Below the pieces are notes generated by a model. The model was not told where the DNA came from, did no database searches, and saw only the letters and a list, made by a program, of their open reading frames with translations. The position numbers were made by a program, and so were the translations under genes. 32,474 bases of DNA from Pseudomonas sp. CAN1 (GTDB lineage: Bacteria; Pseudomonadota; Gammaproteobacteria; Pseudomonadales; Pseudomonadaceae): positions 298,140-330,613 of the forward strand of contig NZ_JASMRU010000005.1 of assembly GCF_030462585.1 (NCBI RefSeq). Reading direction: 5' to 3'. The first letter of the stretch is position 1, and the number at the start of each line of letters is the position of its first letter. Positions 12,531 through 19,871 of this stretch are shown piece after piece.

Positions 12531-15107
12531 CTACAGGGTATAGGTCCGCGCTTCCAGGGAGCCCCATGTTGGGGCGCTCGCCACTGTCAGCGCATCCGTC
12601 CAACTGGCGTTGTCGTCGGAATACTGAATCTTGAAGGTCTTGGGGCCTTGCCCGGTGAAGGAACGGGCCTGCAGCCTCACCGAGTCTACAGACTTGGGCG
12701 TCCCGAAGTCGTAGGCCAGCCATGCAGGGAAGCCGCCGTTGTTCGCCCACTCTGTGCTGGTGCTGCCATCGAAGGCATTGGACGGCGGCAGGCCGGTATA
12801 GCTGGAGCTCGCCGAGGCGGTGCCGCCGGTTGCTTGATTGACGCCAGCCTTGAGCAACTGCACCTCTGCAAAGCCCACATAGCTGCTTTCTCCAGCAGTG
12901 ACGTAGACCCGCCAGTATCGATGGCTCCCCACTGCAGGCGGGGTGTAGGTGAACTGGTGGCGCTGCCGTTGCTGGCTCGCCAGCCCACCCCGAACAGACC
13001 ACAGCTCGGCAATGATCGCCCCGGCATAGCCGGTGGCCAGTGTCACCGTGGGGGCAGATAAGCCAGTGGCCGAGGTCAGCTCGGCCAGGGTATCAGCCCG
13101 CAGCAGACGGGCATTATAGGTCGTGCCGCTCTCAGGCCCGATGGCGCCGATGGTGGTATCCACCAACTGGTCCGCCTGCTGAAGCCGGTCACGATGCACG
13201 CCTGTCAGGACCAGCTCACCCGTGACCGCTGTCGGGTAGTAGTTGCCGGACAGCTTGAACTGCCCTGGCGGATAGGGGCGGCCCTGGCGACCTGTCAGCG
13301 CGAGGCTGTCGGTGCCAGCGAGCCCTGGAGCCAACTGGCCTACTCCGGTATTGGTTAGAAGCTGCGCCTGGAGTGTGACGCCGCTGGTATACACCGTTTC
13401 GTCAGCGTTCTCGAAGTTGTCATAAAACCAGACACGCGCTCCGGCTGCGTGCTGGGCAGGCACCGTATCAATGCAGCCTCGGGCAAAGGTCACCACGCCC
13501 GTGGTGTAGTTGATTGCATCCACCCGGACGATCTCGTCGTCGACCAGGGCCGCCTGGCCTACAAATACTTCCTCCAGGCGGTCGCCACTGGCGAGCGTGA
13601 CAACGGACGGGCCAGCCGCAATCGGCAGAGTAGTGGCGAGCAGCGCGGTGGGGCACCAGTCGCCCTCTCCCCGGTCCACGAACGCGCCAGAGGAGCCCAC
13701 CCGGTCGGTCAGGGTGTAGCTGAGCGACAGCGAGGTTGGAGCAGCCGCAACGGCGGTGGCCAATGCCGCAGTCACGTCCAGCCTGGCGAGGTTGGCCGGA
13801 TCAATGACGCCCGCCAGCTCCCGATACGGCAGCTCGAAAAAGCGGCGCTGAGTGATCGCGCGCGGCTCCCGGTCAGGCGGCAGCCAGCCAGTGGGGGGAA
13901 CGCCCACAAAGCTGGTCAAAGGCAGGCTGAAAACGTCCTGAAGCGCGGTAATGGTGATCCGCCCGTTATCCACCGTACCGTCCTCGTAGCGGCCCACCCT
14001 GACGACGATCTGCTGGATACCGCGCCGGAGCGAGCGAATGCGGAAAGGCTGGCCCGGTTCCAGGTTGCGACCGCGACGATCCAGGATGACCTTGAAGCGC
14101 TTCAGGCCCGAGGTTTTCAGGCGCATGTCACGCTGCAGGAGCCGGCCGGCGATGTCACCAGTGGGCGCCCCGACATACTCGACAGTCTGGGCTGACTGGC
14201 CCCCGTCGCGCTTGGCCACGGCACTATTCACGCCCTTGACCTGTTTCGTCTCGCCATCGATAGCGTCGACGTACTTGACGTAAAGGACGCTGGGCACACT
14301 GCTGCTGTCGTTGCTGCCTGACTCGTCCTTGGTGATCTCCAAAAGTCCGCTGTCCTCATCGAACAACGGCAGGCTATCGACGTCGTAGTCGTCACGCAGT
14401 AGTCGGATACTGATCAGGCCGGTGCGGCGGCTCAGGTAAACCTCAGCGCTGATGTGGCCCAGCACCGTATCGCGGAAGGATTTAAAGGTATCGCTGCGCT
14501 TCCACTCCAGGCAGAGGCCGAGACCTTCGCTGTACAGGGTGTCGGCGGCGGCACGCCAGGATGCGTCGTCCATGCGAGCGCGGGGGCGCTTCCCGAACCG
14601 CTGTCCGGTGTAGAGCAGGTAGAGGATATGGGCCGGATTCATCGCCTTGATCTGGTTGTCCGCCAGCCAGATGAATTGCTTTTCCGGATACCAGGCACTG
14701 TCCGGCAGCCAAAGCCGGTTGCCGCCACGGCGGAGAATCTCCCAGGTCTTGGGATAGGGGTTGTTAGAGCCGACCAGGCCGGAGAAAAAGGCGGTAGTGA
14801 TACCTCGGAACGCGGGTACGACGCCGCCGAGCTGCGACAGCATCGACGTCAGCTTGGCGACCGGAACCTGATCCTCTTCGCCGAACATGACATCCAGGGT
14901 TCCATCGATCCCGCCTTCGCCTTTGTCACCTCCGAACAGGTTGGCCGCGCTGATCCTGACTTGCCCATTGCTGGTGATGGAGCCTTGCCAAGCTGTCTTT
15001 TTACTGGCGCGAATCTGGCAAATCTCGTCCACCGGGAGGCCGAGCCCCATGTGGATGTCGAAGGAATAGCGACGCCCAATCGTCTGAGACTTGTTACTCG
15101 ACCCCAT
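12531..15107 (-). CDS. Phage tail tip/host-specificity protein with discoidin-like C terminus
   Basis: An 858-residue protein. The ATG at 15105-15107 is chosen because GGGAGG precedes it; 16 more upstream codons are open. The first two thirds (MGSSNKSQTIGRRYSFDIHMGLGLPVDEICQIRA ... through a long beta-rich region) match the phage tail-tip family of the gpJ/'phage-tail_3' kind found at the tip of siphophage tails. A middle part contains DRVGSSGAFVDRGEGDWCPTA and repeated turns. Residues about 735-858 look like an F5/8 type C (discoidin) beta-sandwich: NQATGGTASASSS, PSNAFDGSTSTEWAN, PAWLAYDFGTPKSVDSVRLQ, TFKIQYSDDNASWTDA. That fold often binds sugars, so it may contact the host surface. It overlaps the next upstream gene by 14 bases and is the last gene of the phage. 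Confidence 0.85.
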   Translation of the reverse strand: MGSSNKSQTIGRRYSFDIHMGLGLPVDEICQIRASKKTAWQGSITSNGQVRISAANLFGGDKGEGGIDGTLDVMFGEEDQVPVAKLTSMLSQLGGVVPAFRGITTAFFSGLVGSNNPYPKTWEILRRGGNRLWLPDSAWYPEKQFIWLADNQIKAMNPAHILYLLYTGQRFGKRPRARMDDASWRAAADTLYSEGLGLCLEWKRSDTFKSFRDTVLGHISAEVYLSRRTGLISIRLLRDDYDVDSLPLFDEDSGLLEITKDESGSNDSSSVPSVLYVKYVDAIDGETKQVKGVNSAVAKRDGGQSAQTVEYVGAPTGDIAGRLLQRDMRLKTSGLKRFKVILDRRGRNLEPGQPFRIRSLRRGIQQIVVRVGRYEDGTVDNGRITITALQDVFSLPLTSFVGVPPTGWLPPDREPRAITQRRFFELPYRELAGVIDPANLARLDVTAALATAVAAAPTSLSLSYTLTDRVGSSGAFVDRGEGDWCPTALLATTLPIAAGPSVVTLASGDRLEEVFVGQAALVDDEIVRVDAINYTTGVVTFARGCIDTVPAQHAAGARVWFYDNFENADETVYTSGVTLQAQLLTNTGVGQLAPGLAGTDSLALTGRQGRPYPPGQFKLSGNYYPTAVTGELVLTGVHRDRLQQADQLVDTTIGAIGPESGTTYNARLLRADTLAELTSATGLSAPTVTLATGYAGAIIAELWSVRGGLASQQRQRHQFTYTPPAVGSHRYWRVYVTAGESSYVGFAEVQLLKAGVNQATGGTASASSSYTGLPPSNAFDGSTSTEWANNGGFPAWLAYDFGTPKSVDSVRLQARSFTGQGPKTFKIQYSDDNASWTDALTVASAPTWGSLEARTYTL

Positions 15108-15312
15108 CGCCGACCTCCCGCGCGTACTCAACCAGGAGCAGCGCCATGGCGTCACCAGTGTCGATCAAAAGCTGTTCGTCGATGCCGTTGCGGATGAAGT
15201 CGAGCCAGTCCAGGTCGTGGCGGGCGAAGAACTCCCGCGCCGCCGCGTGGCAGAAGCCCTGACGGCCCGTCCAGGTCGGAATCGTATGCAAGTGCTGGGC
15301 AGTCACAATCAT
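15094..15312 (-). CDS. Small conserved phage tail-region protein
   Basis: A 72-residue acidic protein (MIVTAQHLHTIPTWTGRQGFCHAAAREFFARHDLDWLDFIRNGIDEQLLIDTGDAM...). It is joined to the genes on both sides by overlaps: 4 bases with the upstream membrane-segment gene and 14 bases with the large tip protein gene. A GxxGFCHxxAREFFARH segment resembles small proteins encoded between the DUF2163-type protein and the tip protein in siphovirus tails. No catalytic motif or signal peptide is seen. A role in tip assembly is inferred from position only. Confidence 0.7.
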   Translation of the reverse strand: MIVTAQHLHTIPTWTGRQGFCHAAAREFFARHDLDWLDFIRNGIDEQLLIDTGDAMALLLVEYAREVGDGVE

Positions 15313-15539
15313 TTTTTGCCGCCCTTGCTGCGGATGTTCTTGGTTCGGTAGTTGCCCACCGTCAGCACCATCCAGGACTTCGTCCAGGCTTGACCGAACA
15401 GAGCCGTTTTTTCCTCACCCTCTTCGCAAAGGGGGAAATCGAAGTCCTCAAAGGCCGGGGCCTTGGGGGACTTGGGCTTGGGCGCAAGCGCTGTTGAGAT
15501 GATGTATGACGCGATAAGAATGACGATCTGAACCCACAT
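15309..15539 (-). CDS. Small membrane-segment tail-region protein
   Basis: A 76-residue protein with one N-terminal hydrophobic segment (WVQIVILIASYIISTAL, residues 2-18), then a Pro/Lys stretch (APKPKSPKAPAFEDFDFP) and a basic C terminus (YRTKNIRSKGGKK). The order hydrophobic segment, PKSPKAP, FDFP, basic end is a pattern I know from short proteins next to tip proteins in siphovirus-like and gene-transfer-agent tail clusters, where the start of a larger tip protein has a similar sequence. It may sit in the tip or act in assembly. It starts 11 bases after the DUF2163-like gene ends. The function is not known. Confidence 0.7.
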   Translation of the reverse strand: MWVQIVILIASYIISTALAPKPKSPKAPAFEDFDFPLCEEGEEKTALFGQAWTKSWMVLTVGNYRTKNIRSKGGKK

Positions 15540-15550
15540 GGCGTATTACC

Positions 15551-16372
15551 TCACCAGACCTGGTTTCCATCGAAGGGAGAAGAGCCCTGCAACTGCGGAA
15601 TGGCACGCAGACGCTGGGCGTTGTTGAACTTGTCTCGACAGGTCGTCGGCAGGAAGTCGCAGCCTGGATAGAGTCGCAGCACGCCAACCGAGGGAATGCC
15701 GGCTGTGCCGGCCAACATGGTCAGGTCACTGCCCTGGTGCTTCTCAACATGGCGCCGGTCGAAGTTGCCGCCGCCCACGTCCCACTCGACATAGCCCGCT
15801 GTGAAGTAGCCGTCCGGGTAGCCACCGGCCGCGCCTACTGTGATCTTCAAGCCATCGATTGCCAGGACGACCCCTTCGACGCGGTAGGCGTCGAGATCGA
15901 CCCCGCACCAGACATCGCCCAGGACTGCGGTGCAGGTCCGCGAGTAGGTGTCAGTCAGCCCCGGCTGATCCATCAGCGCATCCAGTCCCGTGCATGTGAT
16001 GGTGGCCGACTCGACCTTGGGCCAGTTCACGGACGTGACCTGGCCGACCCAGGCGGTTAGCACTTCGGTGTCCTGCCAGTGGACGTCATAGATTTCCAGC
16101 TCAATGACGTCGCTCGGCGGCATCCCCCGATATTCCTGCGCTACCTCCAGATCGGCCGGCCCCGTGAGGGTCAGCCGGTCGGACCCAGGGTCACCGGACT
16201 GGATGATGCCGGAATCCACCAGCCCGCCCTGGACGGTCTTATAGACCTGGTTGTTGTAGGTGACGTCTCGGTCACTGCTGTTGTAGCTCCAGCGCAGAAC
16301 GCCGCGACTGAAGGCATACAGGCGAATGGGCTTACCCAGTGCAAGCGACTGCTCGCGCACGTCAAAACTCAT
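15551..16372 (-). CDS. DUF2163/phage BR0599-like tail protein
   Basis: A 273-residue protein starting MSFDVREQSLALGKPIRLYAFSRG; AAGGGGGT stands 8 bases before the ATG at 16370-16372. It matches the phage baseplate hub family (DUF2163 at the N terminus, BR0599-type C terminus). Diagnostic blocks are LYAFSRGVLRWSYNSSDRDVTYNNQVYK, then VWCGVDLDAYRV after C-rich turns, and the C-terminal YPGCDFLPTTCRDKFNNAQRLRAIPQL. The paired Cys (YPGCDFLPTTCRDKF) are the pattern seen in the GTA/siphovirus hub proteins that bind a metal. It overlaps the end of the upstream gene by 11 bases. Role: part of the distal tail between the tape measure and the tip protein. Confidence 0.87.
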   Translation of the reverse strand: MSFDVREQSLALGKPIRLYAFSRGVLRWSYNSSDRDVTYNNQVYKTVQGGLVDSGIIQSGDPGSDRLTLTGPADLEVAQEYRGMPPSDVIELEIYDVHWQDTEVLTAWVGQVTSVNWPKVESATITCTGLDALMDQPGLTDTYSRTCTAVLGDVWCGVDLDAYRVEGVVLAIDGLKITVGAAGGYPDGYFTAGYVEWDVGGGNFDRRHVEKHQGSDLTMLAGTAGIPSVGVLRLYPGCDFLPTTCRDKFNNAQRLRAIPQLQGSSPFDGNQVW

Positions 16373-18065
16373 CGTCTCGGACCCCCTTGAAGGTGAGCGA
16401 GGAACTGGCCAAGCCTTCGCTGTCGGTGATGTGCTCAAGCTCCACCACGTCGCTGTTAGAGCGGGCCAGCGTCATCCAGCAGATTCGCGCGACCTGGTCC
16501 GGCTCGACCTGACGCCCCAGGGCCAGGTCTATCGCCAGGCGCTCGGTCTCGGTGCTTGTCTCGGTGCTATTGATGATCCGGCGATAGAAGACAGTGCCGT
16601 CGACCAGCTCGATGCGGATGTCGCGGCGGCCCGGTTTCAGCTGGCCAAAGCGGGTGTAACCGATGCTGGCGATATCCAGCGTGACGCCCGCGTCGCTGAT
16701 GGTGGAGAGAAGTGTTAGGTCATCCGCATGCGTCGGAACCCATACGGCGGCCTGCTGACCATTCAAAGCCATGATGAGCGAACGGAAAGCCGCGCGCTCA
16801 GCCCTTCCCATGCCCAGCCAGCGCCAACCAATCACGGGGAAGGCCCGCCCGGCCAAGTCAGTGTTCAGTGGCAGGGACATGCCGCCATCTAGGGCGCGTA
16901 TCAGGCGCTCAAAACTATGCGTCAAGTCCTGGCTCTCGTCCGGGCGCTGCTCAAGCACTGGCCATCCGCGATAGCTGCTAGCCGGCATGACAGCCGGCCA
17001 GTCCGTCAGCTCCATCAGCAGGAAGTTGACCTCCGCAGTACTGACAGTGTCGGTAAGGCGGGTGAGCTGCGGTTGCGCTGTGAGCTGCGCCGCGCGGGCA
17101 GGGTAAAGGCGCGAGCCAATGCCCCAGGTCTGTTGAAGCGGACGCCCCAGGGTCAGGCCGGTGCCGTCGATGCTTTGCACCTGGACGACTTCATGGGTGA
17201 AGGCTGATTCGCCACGCAGCATGGCCATTCCGCCGACGCGAAAGTCCAAGTACTGGGTATCGCAATTGATGCGGCTTTCACCCGCCGAGGCAGCCACCCG
17301 CAAAAGCTGGACGTCTGGCCAGATCGGCATCGCCCAAGTGCGTGCGCCCCAACCGAATAGCGAGAGATCGAGCAGTTGCCGCTCGCGCTCCACGGCAATC
17401 ATCTGCGCCTGGAACTCGCGTCTCGGAACGGTGCGAAGGGACCGGCGCTGCTCGACGTTGGTTTCGCTCTGCAGGATGTCGGTGGCAGCACTGAGCCGTT
17501 CGATGACGCTGTCGCCCCAGTTCGGCGCGAAACTCCAGGCGATGATCCGATTGGCCGTAACCCTGACAGCTGCGCCAATACCGCCACCGAAGTTCCACAC
17601 CACACGAGTGTCCAGCACCGGCTGGCCGTCCGGTGTGACGCTGAGTTGCCAGATGCGTTCTTTCAGTGCCGGGAACAGCAGCGGCGGCTCGGCCTGGCCG
17701 CTGGCAATCAGCCCCTCGTCGGTGCCGTCGATGGACGCCAGCGTCTTGGCCACCAGGAAGGCGTTCCAAACATAGATCGGCGTGGTCTGGACCGACGCCA
17801 CGTTGCCCAGGGCAAGCTCCTGCGGCCTGACGTGGATGCGGTGGTAGTAATCGTCGCTGTAACTCCGGGCCTTGCTGCCGCTGATGGCTCGGCCGTTTGC
17901 CTCTACTGGCCAGTCAGAAGACAACGTGCCGCGAGGTCTGGCCCCGACAAGCGCTTCGTGCGGGGGCCAGTAGTCCACGGCGAAGTCATGCATTGCCCCG
18001 GTCAGGTACGGGTTATTGAGACCACCCGCAGCGGAGCGCACCAGCATTCCGTTCAGCACTGCCAT
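16362..18065 (-). CDS. Phage distal tail protein (567 residues)
   Basis: A 567-residue structural protein between the two 280-320-residue tail proteins and the DUF2163-like hub protein. It has no signal peptide. Beta-rich segments with frequent RxxW, DxxYL and WLGMG motifs are visible (for example YWPPHEALVGARPRG, VLNGMLVRSAAGGLNNPYL at the start, GAFPVIGWRWLGMGRAERAAFRSLIMALNG, WVPTHADDLTLL). The second half contains a GRRDIRIELVDGTVFYRRI block like that of phage baseplate/tail proteins. In B3/D3112-like phages a protein of this size occupies the same place. I cannot give a finer function. The start follows 2 bases after the stop of the upstream gene. Confidence 0.78.
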   Translation of the reverse strand: MAVLNGMLVRSAAGGLNNPYLTGAMHDFAVDYWPPHEALVGARPRGTLSSDWPVEANGRAISGSKARSYSDDYYHRIHVRPQELALGNVASVQTTPIYVWNAFLVAKTLASIDGTDEGLIASGQAEPPLLFPALKERIWQLSVTPDGQPVLDTRVVWNFGGGIGAAVRVTANRIIAWSFAPNWGDSVIERLSAATDILQSETNVEQRRSLRTVPRREFQAQMIAVERERQLLDLSLFGWGARTWAMPIWPDVQLLRVAASAGESRINCDTQYLDFRVGGMAMLRGESAFTHEVVQVQSIDGTGLTLGRPLQQTWGIGSRLYPARAAQLTAQPQLTRLTDTVSTAEVNFLLMELTDWPAVMPASSYRGWPVLEQRPDESQDLTHSFERLIRALDGGMSLPLNTDLAGRAFPVIGWRWLGMGRAERAAFRSLIMALNGQQAAVWVPTHADDLTLLSTISDAGVTLDIASIGYTRFGQLKPGRRDIRIELVDGTVFYRRIINSTETSTETERLAIDLALGRQVEPDQVARICWMTLARSNSDVVELEHITDSEGLASSSLTFKGVRDDEF

Positions 18066-18067
18066 GA

Positions 18068-19030
18068 TCAGGGACCGTCATATCGGATGGCCCAACCGAA
18101 GGTGCCGCTATGGTCGAGACCAGTACCACCGTTTCGCGCTGCGGTGTTCTTCCGGTAGAACGGGTAGACCCGCCAGCGATCAGAGCCAAGGGTGATGATC
18201 TGACCAGGCTCGTAGTTGTCGACGCGGACATAGCGTGCGTTTCGCAGATCAACTACCAGGGAGCACTTATTGCTCGCGCGGAATACGTAGCCCTGGATCG
18301 GCAACAGGATGGCCTCACTGTTCCAGGCTGAAGGGCTTCGAGTGATAAGTGGATAGGACGCTTCGACAGCCTGGAAGCTGTTCAATGAGCGCGCGTTATT
18401 CAGCGTGCGGTACGGCCACAGCACACCGTCCAGGTTTGAGCAAATGGCGTCCTGCTGCGAGCCGGCATCGATGTAGCCGTCGGTATTCCAGAACAGCGCG
18501 CCCGACGAGGCGCCGAAACCCGGATTGGTGTGATCTGAGCCCTGACCGCCTCCGGTAATCGGAGAAATGTTCAGACCTCCACCCTGGGGGCCACGCTTCA
18601 AGCGGCTGATGGCAGACGTCCATAGCCCCGAACCGCCGAGCCCTGCCACGTCCGATACCCCGAAGGCCAACCAGAGGTAGTAATCCAGGTTGTACCGCGC
18701 GACCAGGTAGACCTCGGCCGGGCTGTCGAAGACGTGTATGGAGTACTCCATCGGCCAGGAGGCCAGGGTGGTATCGCGCGAAGGTGCCCCCAGGCGCGGC
18801 GTTACTGGAGCCGGACTGACCAGTGCCCCCGAGGCGTAGCCGGTGGCCCCCTGCAGGATCAGACCGATGCCCTGCGCGGCGGTGTCCGCCGAGCTGATCG
18901 AGCACTTAACGAACGCAGCCCCCTTGCTCAATACGTCATCGGTAAGGGTCCAGCCCTGGGCGACACACGCGCTAAACAGGGCGGTACGCAGGTCCGCGAA
19001 GCTGTTCGCCGCTCCGGTGTAGAAAGCCAT
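18068..19030 (-). CDS. Phage tail structural protein (320 residues)
   Basis: A 320-residue protein joined to the upstream gene by a TGATG overlap. It begins MAFYTGAANSFADLRTALFSACVAQGWTLTDDVLSKGAAFVK, a pattern (short head, helix, then GWTL) that the neighbouring 279-residue protein also shows. The rest is beta-rich and full of Tyr and Gly (for example VFDSPAEVYLVARYNLDYYLWLAFG), ending with a GSDRWRVYPFYRKN block and HSGTFGWAIRYDGP. No enzyme motif is seen. By position it belongs to the distal tail or baseplate of the siphovirus tail; a specific role is unknown. Confidence 0.75.
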   Translation of the reverse strand: MAFYTGAANSFADLRTALFSACVAQGWTLTDDVLSKGAAFVKCSISSADTAAQGIGLILQGATGYASGALVSPAPVTPRLGAPSRDTTLASWPMEYSIHVFDSPAEVYLVARYNLDYYLWLAFGVSDVAGLGGSGLWTSAISRLKRGPQGGGLNISPITGGGQGSDHTNPGFGASSGALFWNTDGYIDAGSQQDAICSNLDGVLWPYRTLNNARSLNSFQAVEASYPLITRSPSAWNSEAILLPIQGYVFRASNKCSLVVDLRNARYVRVDNYEPGQIITLGSDRWRVYPFYRKNTAARNGGTGLDHSGTFGWAIRYDGP

Positions 19031-19869
19031 CAGTCCATCCTCAGTGCGTAGTAGTCGGAGAAGCCATTGCGGCCCACGTCCTGGATCACGACGTAGGTAA
19101 CTCCGCCAATGACCAGGGTGTTCTCCACTGCGTTGTTGAAGCCGGTGATGTGGAAGATGCCGTCCAGTTCGCCATAGACCCCATTGGCGTCACTCAATAC
19201 GACGGGAGTCAGCGCGTAGTTGCCGCCGGTATCGCGCGCCTGGGTGACCGCTCCGGTGATGGTGTTGCCAAACCAGGGGTTGCAGTCCGGCTGCAACCAG
19301 ACTCCCGAGTTGAAGCGCATGCGCATGTTCGGTCGGGTGCCCTTGTAAGGCATCGAGTGCGTGGTGTCGGAGAAGCGAGTGGCTGGGACGCCATCGAGCA
19401 TGCCCGCCGCAATGACCGGATAGGGGTACTGGTCGGGCATGGCGTAGGGCAGGAACTTGCCCAGGTAGACCGATTCATAGACCGGCGTCCCGACCTTCAT
19501 AGCCAGCGCCAGACGCTGGCCATTCAGGGTTAGCCAGTAGTCCACGCGGTTGTTGTGGCAGGGCACGCCGGAGAGCATCGCGCCAGGCTGGGCGTCGAAG
19601 GTGCTGCTCGACAGGTAGCCAGTGAAGGCCGCCGCCACCAGGTTGTAGTAGTCGGCGGAGGCGTCCTGGTAGGTGCGGAAGCCAACATAGATATCTTCCT
19701 CACCACTCAGGCCGGGGGCCTTCATGATCAGTTCACGGTTGGCGGGGACAGTGTTGTATCGCAGCACCGTCCAGCCGTTGGCAGACGCGAAGTCTCGAAT
19801 CTGCTGGAGCATGTTGTAGTGGGCGAGCGTGCCGCCCGCGTTGTCGACGTAGCCAATCGAGCTGGGCAT
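19030..19869 (-). CDS. Phage tail structural protein (279 residues)
   Basis: A 279-residue protein that starts 2 bases after the stop of the tape measure gene and overlaps the next gene by one base (TGATG). The N terminus (MPSSIGYVDNAGGTLAHYNMLQQIRDFASANGWTVLRYN) resembles that of the following 320-residue protein, so the two may be diverged copies. It goes on with ELIMKAPGLSGEEDIYVGFRTYQD and a Tyr/Pro-rich middle; it ends with an ENTLVIGGVTYVVIQDVGRNGFSDYYALRMD block. There is no signal peptide or catalytic motif. A location just after the tape measure protein is where distal tail proteins are encoded. Confidence 0.75.
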   Translation of the reverse strand: MPSSIGYVDNAGGTLAHYNMLQQIRDFASANGWTVLRYNTVPANRELIMKAPGLSGEEDIYVGFRTYQDASADYYNLVAAAFTGYLSSSTFDAQPGAMLSGVPCHNNRVDYWLTLNGQRLALAMKVGTPVYESVYLGKFLPYAMPDQYPYPVIAAGMLDGVPATRFSDTTHSMPYKGTRPNMRMRFNSGVWLQPDCNPWFGNTITGAVTQARDTGGNYALTPVVLSDANGVYGELDGIFHITGFNNAVENTLVIGGVTYVVIQDVGRNGFSDYYALRMD

Positions 19870-19871
19870 GG

